The notes: a model not told the origin generated them from the sequence alone. DNA of 64,000 nucleotides from Kiloniella laminariae (GCF_027214005.1 NZ_JAPWGY010000005.1:124001-188000), one strand, 5' to 3'. Positions 40,325 to 49,778 are shown, counted from the stretch's first letter. Numbers and translations are program-made.

Positions 40325-41026
40325 TTAGTGATATTTTCTTAGAAGACCAACAAGCTTTCCCTGTACCTGGACCCGGTCAGATTCGTAACTTTTGCTTTCA
40401 TAAAGAGCATTGGCAGGGATCAGTTCTATCCGGCCTTTGTTGCGACGGACATGTTTGAGAGTTGCTTCTGCATTATCGACAAATGCAACGCCGATCTGAC
40501 CATTCTCGATCACATCACAGCGCTGAATCAGGACGGTATCTCCATCAAGTATACCGGCTTCAATCATGGAATCCCCTTCTACTGTCAGCGCATAGTGATC
40601 GCCAGTCCCAATCAACCCAAAGGGAACATCAAGATAGGAAGAAAGATCACTTAAAGCTTCAATAGGCGTTCCCGCGGCAATCTTGCCATAGAGTGGGATT
40701 TGCAGGGTGTCATCATCCAGAGAAGATTGATTGGCAGCTTCGACAGTATTCCCGAGAAGCGGGTTTCTGGAAGCCGTCCGGGGCAGAGAGGGTGCAGAGG
40801 TGTTGGAAAGATCCTCAGGCAATTTCAGAATTTCAACTGCACGGGCACGGTGGGCAAGACGCCGAATGAAACCGCGTTCTTCCAAGGCTGTTACCAGGCG
40901 ATGAATGCCTGATTTCGATTTGAGAGAGAGTGCGTCTTTCATCTCGTCAAAAGAAGGAGAAACGCCAGTTTTTGACAGATGATCCCGAATATAGATCAGC
41001 AGTTCTCGTTGCTTTTTGGTCAACAT
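40325..41026 (-). CDS. lexA: LexA repressor
   Basis: SOS regulator that cleaves itself when RecA is activated. The 233-residue product starts MLTKKQRELLIYIRDHL. It has a winged helix at about residues 25-66, the cleavage bond Ala118-Gly119 in GKIAAGTP, and the serine-lysine dyad Ser153 (EGDSM) and Lys191 (ATLKH). The ATG at 41026 follows GGGGGA at eight bases; an in-frame upstream extension to 41080 is not used. A matching LexA box lies 61 bases upstream, so it represses itself. Confidence 0.97.
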   Translation of the reverse strand: MLTKKQRELLIYIRDHLSKTGVSPSFDEMKDALSLKSKSGIHRLVTALEERGFIRRLAHRARAVEILKLPEDLSNTSAPSLPRTASRNPLLGNTVEAANQSSLDDDTLQIPLYGKIAAGTPIEALSDLSSYLDVPFGLIGTGDHYALTVEGDSMIEAGILDGDTVLIQRCDVIENGQIGVAFVDNAEATLKHVRRNKGRIELIPANALYESKSYESDRVQVQGKLVGLLRKYH

Positions 41027-41086
41027 CACTATTCCCCCGGGAGTGTCTGCTTTTCGAAGCAGAACAAAACAAAAACACATAGCTTT

Positions 41087-41101
41087 GTTCTACTTTAGTT
41101 C
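41087..41101 (-). promoter_or_regulatory. LexA (SOS) box of lexA
   Basis: The direct repeat GTTC-N7-GTTC (GTTC at 41087-41090 and 41098-41101) is exactly the alphaproteobacterial LexA operator. It overlaps the -10 and spacer of the proposed lexA promoter, as expected for repression. Confidence 0.88.
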
Positions 41102-41115
41102 TCATTTGTGGTCAA
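41087..41115 (-). promoter_or_regulatory. Probable promoter of lexA
   Basis: On the minus strand TTGACC (complement of 41110-41115) and TAGAAC (complement of 41087-41092) are 17 bases apart. The downstream GAAC of the SOS box is part of the -10 hexamer, so LexA binding would block polymerase. Confidence 0.6.
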
Positions 41116-41139
41116 GCTGAAAGTATAGAAAACCGGGAA

Positions 41140-42336
41140 CTAGAGCCTGATAATGTCGACTTCTTCAGCTTTTTCTGCCGCTGGCGCAAAGGGCGGGCGT
41201 ATGACAAGGCAGTTTGCCTGCCTCAACAGATTAAGCATCGAGCTGTCCTGCCGTTGAAAAGGCGTGACAGATAATTGTCCATCCTTGTTTCTGGTCAGAC
41301 TTGCCCGAAGGTAATCCTGCCGCTTGTCATTGGCCTCAAGGGATGTTTCGAGAACGGCTTTTTCTGTTTGCTGCTGGTAAGGATCCAGTCCCGTCATTTT
41401 CTTCAGGGCCGGGCGGGCAAAGATGTAGGCACAGACAAGTGTTGAAACGGGATTTCCCGGGAGGCCGATCATGGGGGTTTTTCCCAGTTTGCCAAAAATC
41501 AGCGGTTTGCCGGGACGCATGGCAATGCGCCAGAAGTCTAGTTCCAGCCCCTGCTCGCCGAGTACAGAACGGATCAGGTCGTGATCTCCGACCGAGGCAC
41601 CGCCTGTTGTCAAAAGCAGATCTGCGCCTTCGGCACCACGCGCCAGTCTGGCCAGAGCGTCGCGGTCATCCGGAGCAATGCCAAGAGAAATGGGTTCGCC
41701 ACCGCATTCCCGAACAAAAGCCATCAGGGCTGTGGTGTTTGAGCTGATAATCTGATTGGGGCCGACATTCTGTCCGGGCAAGACCACTTCGTCTCCCGTT
41801 GCCAGGATAGCCACCCGAGGTTTGCGGTAAACTTCAAGCCAGGGATGGTTCATCGCTGCAGCAAGGGCCAAATCGCGGGCCGTGAGCAAAGTGCCTTTCT
41901 CAAGCCCGGTTTCTCCTTCTTTGAAGTCAAGCCCGGCAGGGCGTATATAGCGACCGGGCTTTTCTCCTTCTTTGATCAGGACAAGTTTATCTGCCTGCTG
42001 AGTATTTTCCTGAATGATAATGGTATCAGCACCAGCAGGGACGGGACCGCCGGTGAAAATCCTTACGGCCTGTCCCGCAAGCAGCTCTTTGGGATAGCAT
42101 CCGCCAGCCGGGGCTTCGCCGACGACCTGCAGTTCAGCCGGAAGTTTCTGAAGGTCCGAGGCGCGAACTGCGTAACCATCCATGGCGGAGACATCAGCAG
42201 GCGGCTGGGTTAATCTGGCTTTGAGATCACTTGCCAGAACTCTACCCAAGCCATCGTTGAGTGAGACAGTTTCTGGAGCCAGTGTGTCGAAGGCCTTGAG
42301 TATACGGCTGAGAGCCTCTTCAACTGATAACATCAT
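41140..42336 (-). CDS. moeA: Molybdopterin molybdenumtransferase
   Basis: Inserts molybdate into molybdopterin-AMP to finish molybdenum cofactor. The 398-residue product has the MoeA domains in order: N-terminal domain with DVSAMDGYAVR near 50, the MoCF_biosynth domain with TTGGASVGDHDL (about 250) and MIGLPGNPVSTLV (about 295), and a C-terminal beta domain. Two ATG codons stand together at 42336 and 42333. The first shares a base with the moaC stop (TAATG), indicating coupled translation. Confidence 0.95.
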   Translation of the reverse strand: MMLSVEEALSRILKAFDTLAPETVSLNDGLGRVLASDLKARLTQPPADVSAMDGYAVRASDLQKLPAELQVVGEAPAGGCYPKELLAGQAVRIFTGGPVPAGADTIIIQENTQQADKLVLIKEGEKPGRYIRPAGLDFKEGETGLEKGTLLTARDLALAAAMNHPWLEVYRKPRVAILATGDEVVLPGQNVGPNQIISSNTTALMAFVRECGGEPISLGIAPDDRDALARLARGAEGADLLLTTGGASVGDHDLIRSVLGEQGLELDFWRIAMRPGKPLIFGKLGKTPMIGLPGNPVSTLVCAYIFARPALKKMTGLDPYQQQTEKAVLETSLEANDKRQDYLRASLTRNKDGQLSVTPFQRQDSSMLNLLRQANCLVIRPPFAPAAEKAEEVDIIRL

Positions 42337-42815
42337 TACGCCTCGTATGCGCCTGATTTTCCGCCTGTTTTTTTCTCCAGTTTAATGTCGGTGATCTGGA
42401 TACCCTTATCAACAGCCTTGCACATGTCGTAAATGGTCAGAGCAGCAACAGACACTGCAGTCAGGGCTTCCATCTCGACGCCGGTTTGTCCTGTTAACTT
42501 GCAAGTGGCCATGACCTTTATCGTGTTCTGGTCGGGCAGAAGTTCAAAGTCAACTTTCACCGAGGAGAGCATCAGAGGATGGCAAAGCGGGATCAGATCC
42601 GGTGTTCGTTTGGCTCCCATGATCCCGGCCAGGCGGGCAACAGAAAGCACATCGCCTTTTTTTAGGCCGCCTTGCTGGATCAACGCCATTGTTTCCGGTT
42701 GCACAAGGACCCGTCCACTGGCCGTGGCGCTTCTGGATGTTTCCTGCTTGTCGGAAACATCGACCATTACGGCCTTGCCGTCCTTGTCAAAATGCGTGAA
42801 CTCACCACCGGACAT
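42336..42815 (-). CDS. moaC: Cyclic pyranopterin monophosphate synthase accessory protein
   Basis: Works after MoaA to form cyclic pyranopterin monophosphate in molybdenum cofactor synthesis. The 159-residue product has the family start [18 protein letters not shown], the [10 protein letters not shown] segment and KTGGKSGAY at the end. ATG 42815 gives the normal length, although the frame continues upstream into trpC. It lies 25 bases after trpC, in the trpG-trpD-trpC-moaC-moeA transcription unit that is standard in alphaproteobacteria. Confidence 0.95.
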   Translation of the reverse strand: MSGGEFTHFDKDGKAVMVDVSDKQETSRSATASGRVLVQPETMALIQQGGLKKGDVLSVARLAGIMGAKRTPDLIPLCHPLMLSSVKVDFELLPDQNTIKVMATCKLTGQTGVEMEALTAVSVAALTIYDMCKAVDKGIQITDIKLEKKTGGKSGAYEA

Positions 42816-42840
42816 TTTTTGTGCCTTTCTCGGGCTTGTC

Positions 42841-43635
42841 TTATTGTTGCAACAGCGTGCGTGTTGCTTGTGCAACATCATCCTGGCGCATGAGGGATTC
42901 TCCAATGAGGAACGTTGTCGCACCCGTTGCTTTCATGCGTTTCAGGTCTTCTGGGGTGTGGAGCCCACTTTCGGCAACCAACAGTTTTTCTGCTGGTACC
43001 ATCCGCGACAACTCTTCTGTTGTAGCGATATCGATTTTCATGGTCTTGAGGTTGCGGTTATTGATGCCAAGAAGAGGAGAGGAAAGGCGTGACAGTGCCC
43101 GGTTCATCTCCTGGGCGTCATGAACTTCGACCAGCACATCCATGCCCAGTTCAAAGGCGAGGGATTCCAGTTCCGAAGCCTGATTGTCAGACAATGCAGC
43201 CATGATTAACAGAATGCAGTCAGCCCCAAGAGCCCGGGATTCGACAATCTGATAGGGCTCCAGCATAAAATCTTTACGCAATACTGGTAAGGTCACTGCA
43301 TCTCTTGCTGCGACGAGATAGCGGTCTGATCCCTGGAAATAAGGTTCATCTGTCAGGACAGAGAGGCAGGTTGCGCCGCCATCCTGATAGGCTTGGGCAA
43401 GCACAGGCGGATCAAAATCAGCCCGGATCAGGCCTTTGCTCGGGGAGGCTTTTTTGATTTCGGCAATAAGACCATATCTGCCAAGGTCAAAACGCTGTTG
43501 CAGGGCCTTGTAAAACCCGCGGGCAGGAGACTGTTCCTTTGCCCTCTTGTCCAGGTCACTGAGAGAGATCGTTTTCTTTCTGGAGGCAACAAAGGCAGCC
43601 TTGTCATCACAGATACGCTTTAGAACATCACTCAC
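42841..43635 (-). CDS. trpC: Indole-3-glycerol phosphate synthase
   Basis: Fourth step of tryptophan synthesis, a TIM-barrel enzyme of 264 residues. Motifs include [16 protein letters not shown] near residue 58, [12 protein letters not shown] near 120 and [12 protein letters not shown] near 185, and [12 protein letters not shown]. It is a single-function enzyme with no TrpF fusion. The start is GTG at 43635; it overlaps the trpD stop as GTGA. Confidence 0.96.
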   Translation of the reverse strand: MSDVLKRICDDKAAFVASRKKTISLSDLDKRAKEQSPARGFYKALQQRFDLGRYGLIAEIKKASPSKGLIRADFDPPVLAQAYQDGGATCLSVLTDEPYFQGSDRYLVAARDAVTLPVLRKDFMLEPYQIVESRALGADCILLIMAALSDNQASELESLAFELGMDVLVEVHDAQEMNRALSRLSSPLLGINNRNLKTMKIDIATTEELSRMVPAEKLLVAESGLHTPEDLKRMKATGATTFLIGESLMRQDDVAQATRTLLQQ

Positions 43636-44669
43636 GACAATGCCTCTTCACTTGTCAGGGAAACCAGGGCGTCCAATTTTGCCAAGGCTGCGCCACTATC
43701 AATCGCTTTGGCTGCCAGTTCTGAACCTTCCTTGAGATCAGAGGCAATACCCGCAACGATCAGGGCTGCAGATGTATTCAGCAAAACCGCATCACGATAG
43801 GCGTTCTTCTGACCGGAAAGCATGGTACGCATGGCTTTTGCATTATATTCAGCATCAGCCCCAATGATTTCGGATATGGGCGAGCACTTTAATCCAGCCA
43901 TTTCCGGGGTAACCTCGAAGTGACGTATCTGGCCGTGATCCAATTCGGATACATAACTCAGTCCGGAAATGGAAAGTTCGTCCAGACCCTCCGCCCCATG
44001 CACAACCCAGGCTTTTTCATGACCGAGAGCCTTAAGCACAAGAGCAACCGGTTCAACCCATTCGCGCGCAAAAACACCCGTCAACTGGCGTGTGACCTTC
44101 CCTGGATTGGAGAGAGGTCCCAGAAGATTGAAAATAGTTCGTGTGCCCAATTCTGCACGGGTTGGCCCGACATGACGCATGGCTGAATGATAGAGGGGGG
44201 CAGCTAAAAAACAGGTACCGATTTCACCCAGTGCCTTTTCAACAACCTCTACTGAAGCTTCTATGGCAATACCCAAAGCCCCCAGAACATCAGAGGCACC
44301 ACTTTTGGACGAGGCTGCCCGGTTCCCGTGTTTGGCAACGATCGCTCCGGCCGCAGCCGAGACAAAAGCCGTGGCTGTTGAAACATTCAAGGTGCCTTTG
44401 GCATCTCCGCCTGTTCCGCAGACATCAATGGCACTGGCAGGGATTTTGACCGTGCGCATCTTGCGCCGCATCGCCCGGGCTGCGCCTGTGATTTCCTCAA
44501 CAGTTTCTCCTCGAACCCGCAGGCTCATCAACAGGCCTGCAATCTGGGAAGGCGTTGCTTCTCCGGTCATCAAAAGAAGAAAGGCGTGTTCAGCCTGTTC
44601 GACAGATAAACTGTTGCCATCAGCTGTATAGGCAATGATGGATTTTATGTCATTCAGTTCCGATGTCAT
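43632..44669 (-). CDS. trpD: Anthranilate phosphoribosyltransferase
   Basis: Joins anthranilate to phosphoribosyl pyrophosphate in tryptophan synthesis. The 345-residue product has the PRPP-binding loop [17 protein letters not shown] (about residues 80-96) and [23 protein letters not shown] 44669 is preceded by AGGAGG at the right distance, so the seven upstream codons are not used. It is not fused to trpG, unlike in enterics. Confidence 0.96.
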   Translation of the reverse strand: MTSELNDIKSIIAYTADGNSLSVEQAEHAFLLLMTGEATPSQIAGLLMSLRVRGETVEEITGAARAMRRKMRTVKIPASAIDVCGTGGDAKGTLNVSTATAFVSAAAGAIVAKHGNRAASSKSGASDVLGALGIAIEASVEVVEKALGEIGTCFLAAPLYHSAMRHVGPTRAELGTRTIFNLLGPLSNPGKVTRQLTGVFAREWVEPVALVLKALGHEKAWVVHGAEGLDELSISGLSYVSELDHGQIRHFEVTPEMAGLKCSPISEIIGADAEYNAKAMRTMLSGQKNAYRDAVLLNTSAALIVAGIASDLKEGSELAAKAIDSGAALAKLDALVSLTSEEALS

Positions 44670-44700
44670 GGAACAGGCCTCCTGAAACAAAGATGCGTGT

Positions 44701-45264
44701 TTATACAGTAAGGAAGTTTTTCAGAAGGTCATGGCCTTTTTCTGACGCAATGCTTTCCGGGTGGAACTGAACACCGTGGACAGGTAGATCCTTGTGCTGC
44801 AGGCCCATTATAACCCCATCATCCGTCCAGGCCGTCACTTCCAGGCAATCGGGGATACTATCCGGGGCCAGGGTCAGGGAGTGATATCTGGTAACGTTGA
44901 GCGGATCAGGCAGATTCTTAAAAACGCTCTTTCCATTATGACGGATGGCGCTGATCTTGCCGTGCATGGGAACGGGGGCGCGAACAACTTCTGCTCCATA
45001 GACCTGTCCGATTGACTGATGACCGAGGCAGACACCGAGAACAGGGATAGTTCCTGCAATCCGTTCAATCAGCTCCAGACATATCCCGGCGGAAGATGGG
45101 TCGCAGGGGCCGGGGGATATAACAATCCGCTCCGGTTTCATTTCCAGAACCTGATCGACGGAAATCTGGTCATTCCGCTCTACAGATATCGTGGCTCCCA
45201 GCTCTCCCAGGTAGTGATAGAGGTTATAGGTAAAGCTGTCATAGTTATCGATCAGGAGTAACAT
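44701..45264 (-). CDS. trpG: Anthranilate synthase glutaminase subunit
   Basis: Supplies ammonia to TrpE from glutamine. The 187-residue class I amidotransferase has the nucleophile Cys79 in [11 protein letters not shown] and the His-Glu pair in VQFHPES. It leads the trpGDC-moaC-moeA unit. Its partner trpE is 4.5 kb away, separated by the copper module. No run of Trp codons typical of an attenuator leader was seen in the 192 bases upstream. Confidence 0.95.
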   Translation of the reverse strand: MLLLIDNYDSFTYNLYHYLGELGATISVERNDQISVDQVLEMKPERIVISPGPCDPSSAGICLELIERIAGTIPVLGVCLGHQSIGQVYGAEVVRAPVPMHGKISAIRHNGKSVFKNLPDPLNVTRYHSLTLAPDSIPDCLEVTAWTDDGVIMGLQHKDLPVHGVQFHPESIASEKGHDLLKNFLTV

Positions 45265-45392
45265 TGCGGCACGCAGGCTTTCACAAAAAGTCTTTTATAA
45301 TGAATCCCGGAAGTTATATCAGTTCAGACCATCGCAGGAAATAAGGAATGGCCGGTTTTTTTCTGTATTGAAAAAAAACTGATCAAGAAGGC

Positions 45393-45423
45393 TTGACCTT
45401 ACCATTACTGGAAGCTCCATATC
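45393..45423 (+). promoter_or_regulatory. MerR/CueR-type promoter-operator of copA
   Basis: TTGACC (45393-45398) and CATATC (45418-45423) are separated by 19 bases, the overlong spacer typical of MerR-family activated promoters. The spacer contains an imperfect dyad ACCTT...GGAAGCT centred at 45406, resembling CueR operators. CueR bound with Cu(I) would realign the two boxes. The copA ATG is 33 bases downstream. Confidence 0.75.
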
Positions 45424-45456
45424 TGATGCAGATGTGATTTTTGAAAGATTACTGCG

Positions 45457-47922
45457 ATGCAAAATACAATAGAATTATCGATTGAGGGAATGCGCTGTGC
45501 CGGATGTGTACGCTCTATCGAGAAAACGCTTCTCTCTGTAGAGGGAGTGCTGAGTGCATCTCCAGATTTACTGACAGGAAGTGCGACTGTTGTTTCTGCA
45601 GTTAATCTCGACAACAATCTTTTGTTACAGGCACTTTCAGGAAAGGGCTATCAGGCGCGTCTTGTCGAGCCCCCGGTTTCCGAAAGCGCAACGCAAGACG
45701 TAACGCTGGATTTCCTGATCGAAGGCATGACCTGTGCTGGTTGTGTCTCTTCAGTCGAAAAGGCGATTGCACAGGCTGAAGGTGTTCGATCTGTTGATGT
45801 TGACCTGATTTCGGGCACTGCGCGAGTAGTCGTGGAGCCGAGTAGCACCGAGACTGTACAAGAAGCAATTGTCGGACAGGTTTCCCGGGCGGGATATAAA
45901 GCCTCGACAGCAAGTGAAGAGCAAGATGCTCTTGTTGATATCGGTCTGGACAGCAGGAAATCACAAACCTCGATGCTGCTGGTTGTTTCTGCTTTGTTGA
46001 CGGCACCGTTAGTGGGGCAGATGATCCTGATGCCTTTTGGCGTTACTGCAACGATTCCTCCTTTGTTTCAATTGCTTCTGGCTTTACCGGTTCAATTTGT
46101 GGCTGGAGCAAGATTCTATAAGGGTTTCTGGAGTGCTCTAAGGCATGGACGGAGTAATATGGATACCCTTGTTGCCGTCGGAACGACAGCAGCGTTTGGT
46201 TTATCTGTTGCTGTGATGCTGGGCGATTTTTCCGAGTGGACTTCCTGGTCTTCCCATATTGCCCACAGCCTTTATTTTGAAGCGTCAGCAGCTGTAATTA
46301 CCCTGGTGTTACTGGGAAAAATTCTCGAAGAAAAAGCCAAGGGAAAAACCAACGAAGCCCTTATGGCGTTGATGAATCTGCAACCATCCAAAGCAATCGT
46401 TGAACGCGGAGGGGTACAGACTGAAATACTGGCGAAAAATGTTCGGGCCGATGATGTTGTTATTGTGAAGCCTGGAGATTCTGTTCCTGTGGACGGGGTT
46501 GTCATCTCTGGTGTTAGCCAGGTTGATGAAGCAATGGTGACCGGAGAGTCGATGCCGGTCGCCCGCAAAGCAGGTGATGCCCTTATCGGAGGAACCATCA
46601 ACGGTGAGGGGGTCTTGCGGGTGAGCCCCTCAACACTGGGTAAAAATTCACGCCTTTCCCGAATTATCGAACAGGTGAAATCTGCCCGTACCAGCAAACC
46701 AAAAATCCAAAAGCTGGTTGATGAGGTCAGTGCTGTTTTTGTTCCTGCAGTATTATTGTTGGCAGCAGCAACATTCCTGGGCTGGTGGCTTTGGGCCGAA
46801 ATCCCTGTCGATGTAGCGATTATCAATGCCGTTACGGTTCTGGTGATAGCTTGTCCCTGTGCATTGGGACTGGCAACGCCAACAGCAATCATGGTCGGGT
46901 CTGGTCAGACAGCCAGAATGGGGATTTTGGTCAAGGATGCAGATGCGATTGACGGCCTTGCCAAAGCAACGACCGTTGTATTCGATAAAACAGGTACCTT
47001 GACCGAAGGGCGCCCGGAGGTCGTGGATTACATGGTTGGTGAGCCAGCATCTTCAGATCGAGCGTTATCGCTGGCATTAAGTCTGGCTCGGGACAGTGCG
47101 CATCCTTTATCAAAGGCGATTGTCCTTAAAGTACAGCCCCTATCAGGAGGAATCCTGCCACTTGAAAACTCTCAAGCTCTTCCGGGACTTGGTGTCAAAG
47201 CCAACAATGAGGGGCGGGAAATTTATATGGGCAGCAGCAAGCTGATGCTCCAGGAGGCAATCAATCTTGGTAACTATAGCTCTTTCATAAGGCGCAATGA
47301 AGCTGAGGGTGCTACCCTGGTATGGCTGGCGGAAAAAGAGGGTGCTGCTGGAAAAGCTCTCGGTGTTTTTGCCCTGAGAGACAAGCTTCGCCCTGAATCC
47401 TATGCTGCCGTGACGGCCTTGAAAGAAGATGGCTTGAAAGTTGTTATGTTAAGCGGTGATCAAATGGCTTCTGCACAGGTAGTTGCCCATTCTCTTGGTA
47501 TCGACCAGGTTGAAGCCAATCTCTTGCCAGAAGACAAGCTGGCTTATCTGCAGAAACTTCATGAAGAGGGAGATGTCGTGGTGATGGTCGGGGATGGCAT
47601 TAATGATGCGCCAGCTCTTGCCGGTGCAGATATTGGCCTGGCCATGGGAGATGGTACTGATGTTGCCATCAGCTCTGCCGATGCCTCTTTGACAAAAAGT
47701 GATCCGGCTCTGGTTTACAGGGCCATCAGAGCGGGGCGGATTATTCGTCGAAAAATAGCCCAGAATCTTTTTGGTGCTTTTGTCTATAATGTGATTGGCT
47801 TGCCTTTGGCGGCCTCTGGGATGTTGAACCCTGTACTGGCGGGTCTGGCAATGGCCTTGAGTTCTGTAACTGTGATGGCGAGTTCACTTTCACTGTACTC
47901 TTCCCTGAAAAGGATAGATTAA
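45457..47922 (+). CDS. copA: Copper-exporting P1B-1 ATPase
   Basis: Pumps Cu(I) out of the cytoplasm. The 821-residue product has two N-terminal heavy-metal domains with CAGC motifs (Cys14/Cys17 and Cys93/Cys96), eight predicted membrane segments, and the transmembrane metal motif Cys466-Pro467-Cys468. The phosphorylated Asp510 is in DKTGTLTEG, and MVGDGINDAPALA lies near residue 710. The CPC motif and the neighbouring CueR point to copper rather than zinc. cueR follows after four bases. Confidence 0.96.
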   Translation: MQNTIELSIEGMRCAGCVRSIEKTLLSVEGVLSASPDLLTGSATVVSAVNLDNNLLLQALSGKGYQARLVEPPVSESATQDVTLDFLIEGMTCAGCVSSVEKAIAQAEGVRSVDVDLISGTARVVVEPSSTETVQEAIVGQVSRAGYKASTASEEQDALVDIGLDSRKSQTSMLLVVSALLTAPLVGQMILMPFGVTATIPPLFQLLLALPVQFVAGARFYKGFWSALRHGRSNMDTLVAVGTTAAFGLSVAVMLGDFSEWTSWSSHIAHSLYFEASAAVITLVLLGKILEEKAKGKTNEALMALMNLQPSKAIVERGGVQTEILAKNVRADDVVIVKPGDSVPVDGVVISGVSQVDEAMVTGESMPVARKAGDALIGGTINGEGVLRVSPSTLGKNSRLSRIIEQVKSARTSKPKIQKLVDEVSAVFVPAVLLLAAATFLGWWLWAEIPVDVAIINAVTVLVIACPCALGLATPTAIMVGSGQTARMGILVKDADAIDGLAKATTVVFDKTGTLTEGRPEVVDYMVGEPASSDRALSLALSLARDSAHPLSKAIVLKVQPLSGGILPLENSQALPGLGVKANNEGREIYMGSSKLMLQEAINLGNYSSFIRRNEAEGATLVWLAEKEGAAGKALGVFALRDKLRPESYAAVTALKEDGLKVVMLSGDQMASAQVVAHSLGIDQVEANLLPEDKLAYLQKLHEEGDVVVMVGDGINDAPALAGADIGLAMGDGTDVAISSADASLTKSDPALVYRAIRAGRIIRRKIAQNLFGAFVYNVIGLPLAASGMLNPVLAGLAMALSSVTVMASSLSLYSSLKRID

Positions 47923-47926
47923 GATT

Positions 47927-48319
47927 ATGAAAATTGGACAAGTTTCTGAAAAATCGGGTCTTCCAACCAAAACAATCCGTTATTACGAGTCAATCGGATT
48001 GGTCGCGCCGGCTGGCCGGACTGCTGCAGGATATCGGGCGTACGACAAAAATGACCTTGAAACTCTCAAGTTTATTCAACGCGCCAGAAGCCTGGGGTTC
48101 AGTATCCAGGAGGTTTCCGCGCTGTTGATGCTCTGGAATGATCGTAATCGCGCCTCGGCGCAGGTCAAGGAATTGGCAAAACGTCATGTAGAAGAGATAG
48201 ATCGGAAAGTCGCTGAATTACAGAGTATGAAAGAAACCCTGAGCACTCTGATTGATAAATGTCACGGCGATGATCGACCCAATTGCCCGATCCTTAACGA
48301 CCTGGCGAATGTCCGTTGA
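47927..48319 (+). CDS. cueR: Copper-responsive MerR-family regulator CueR
   Basis: Activates copA when it binds Cu(I). The 130-residue product has the MerR winged helix (MKIGQVSEKSGLPTKTIRYY) and a long dimerisation helix. The metal loop cysteines are Cys112 and Cys120, the same positions as in E. coli CueR. Residue 77 is Ser, as in Cu(I)/Ag(I) sensors; the Zn sensor ZntR has Cys there. Located downstream of its target, so activation would also raise its own level. Confidence 0.94.
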   Translation: MKIGQVSEKSGLPTKTIRYYESIGLVAPAGRTAAGYRAYDKNDLETLKFIQRARSLGFSIQEVSALLMLWNDRNRASAQVKELAKRHVEEIDRKVAELQSMKETLSTLIDKCHGDDRPNCPILNDLANVR

Positions 48320-48470
48320 TTTCTTTTGCTGCGGGGAATGGGGGAGGGAAATAGAGGAGCAAAGGTTCAAGCGACAGGGGAGCGCAATTTTCGCACAGAT
48401 CAGGTCGAGTTTCTGCTACCATCCTCTTGCGTGCTGATATACATATGAAGCCTCTCATCTGGGCGGATTC

Positions 48471-49730
48471 ATGAAAAAGAGTACCAAAAGTAGCGCTAAG
48501 GGAAAAACTCCGGCAAGCAGAAAGAAAAAAACCGATAACGGCTTGTGGAGCCTGTTTATTGTCATCGGCTTTGTTTTTTTTATCTCGCTTTTTATTGCAG
48601 CTGTTCTGGTCTTGCAACGCACAGAAAACAACGTTCCTGAAGAAAAAACAGAACAGATTTTAACACCTTCCCAGGCGAAGCAACAGGCCCTTGAGGCGCC
48701 GCGCCCGAACAAGCCCCACCCGATCAATCTTGGTGATATTGCGGTTAATGATACGGTTATCGACGATGGTTCAGGCAATCATTCTGATAATCTGCCCAGC
48801 CGCAGGGATGAACCAGAAAAAGCAGACCGCAGACGAAGTGATATTCCTTCTCCAGCGCCTCAACAACTTTCCCGGCCGGACCCGGCACCTGGTTTGTCAT
48901 CTTCGCCAGTCATAATTCCTGAGCCGGCTGAAAAAACAAAACCTGCCAATGGCAGCGGAGCTGAGGTGGCTGCGCTCCCCCCTCAAGATTACGATACGGG
49001 TGATATTCAGTCTGCTGCTCCGCGCTCGAAAACCTCATGGATCCGCCCCGAACGTCCAAGAGTGGCTGTTGTACTGGACGATGTCGGCGTAAACCGGAGG
49101 GGGGCTGAGCTGGCAATCGAATTACCGGCGTCAATCACCCTCTCTTTCATGACCTATGCTCCCGGAGTGAAGGCGATGGCTGCAGAGGCCCGCCACCGGG
49201 GGCATGAACTGATGTTGCATGTGCCGATGGAGCCGGTTGGTCGTGCTGATCCTGGCCCCAATGCTCTTCTGACGGGGCTTTCTGATCAGGAGATCCTGAG
49301 CCGGCTGGATTGGGGGATGAGCCAGTTTGACGGTTATATTGGTATCAATAATCATATGGGCAGCAAATTTACCGCCTGGGACAAGGGAATGACGCTGGTC
49401 CTCGCACAGATTGCCAAGACCGACTATTTCTTTCTGGATTCAAGGACGTCTTCTGACAGTGTTGTTGAAGCCAGTGCTGCTAAAACAGGCGTGTCGTTGC
49501 TGAGCAGGGATGTGTTTATTGATAATAACTACAGGGATACAGATAAAATTCTTGCACAGCTGGTTCAGGCCGAACGGATCGCCCGTCAACATGGACATGC
49601 GATTGCGATTGGCCATCCGCATGAAACGACAGTCAAGGTTCTTCACGAATGGATCAAGGCAGCGGAAGAACGAGGAATAGACGTTGTCCCCATTTCCAAA
49701 ATCATGGCATTAAAAAAGCCGGTAAACTGA
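48471..49730 (+). CDS. Divergent polysaccharide deacetylase family protein
   Basis: A 419-residue protein with one N-terminal membrane anchor (about residues 27-48, after a Lys-rich lead) and a Pro/Glu-rich linker (about 55-185). The C-terminal domain is of the divergent polysaccharide deacetylase (DUF610, COG2861) type. Motifs that can be seen are VVLDDVG, ELMLHVPMEP, NNHMGSKFT, FLDSRTSSDS and AIGHPHETT, consistent with an intact NodB-like metal site. The substrate is unknown; such proteins often sit beside envelope or cell-division genes. Here it follows cueR by 151 bases and faces trpE, an unusual place. Confidence 0.85.
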   Translation: MKKSTKSSAKGKTPASRKKKTDNGLWSLFIVIGFVFFISLFIAAVLVLQRTENNVPEEKTEQILTPSQAKQQALEAPRPNKPHPINLGDIAVNDTVIDDGSGNHSDNLPSRRDEPEKADRRRSDIPSPAPQQLSRPDPAPGLSSSPVIIPEPAEKTKPANGSGAEVAALPPQDYDTGDIQSAAPRSKTSWIRPERPRVAVVLDDVGVNRRGAELAIELPASITLSFMTYAPGVKAMAAEARHRGHELMLHVPMEPVGRADPGPNALLTGLSDQEILSRLDWGMSQFDGYIGINNHMGSKFTAWDKGMTLVLAQIAKTDYFFLDSRTSSDSVVEASAAKTGVSLLSRDVFIDNNYRDTDKILAQLVQAERIARQHGHAIAIGHPHETTVKVLHEWIKAAEERGIDVVPISKIMALKKPVN

Positions 49731-49751
49731 AATGGTCCAGTACCGGCTTTT
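49714..49751. terminator. Bidirectional terminator shared by the deacetylase gene and trpE
   Basis: AAAAGCCGGTA (49714-49724) pairs perfectly with TACCGGCTTTT (49741-49751) around a 16-base loop, with extra A residues on the left to give T-runs on both strands. The left arm overlaps the last codons of the deacetylase gene. Confidence 0.85.
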
Positions 49752-49778
49752 CTGTGAAGACTGCGTTTAAAACAAGCC

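Noticed and set aside
45265-45456. Possible tryptophan attenuator before trpG
   Set aside because: No short frame with tandem Trp codons and no terminator/antiterminator pair was seen on the minus strand.
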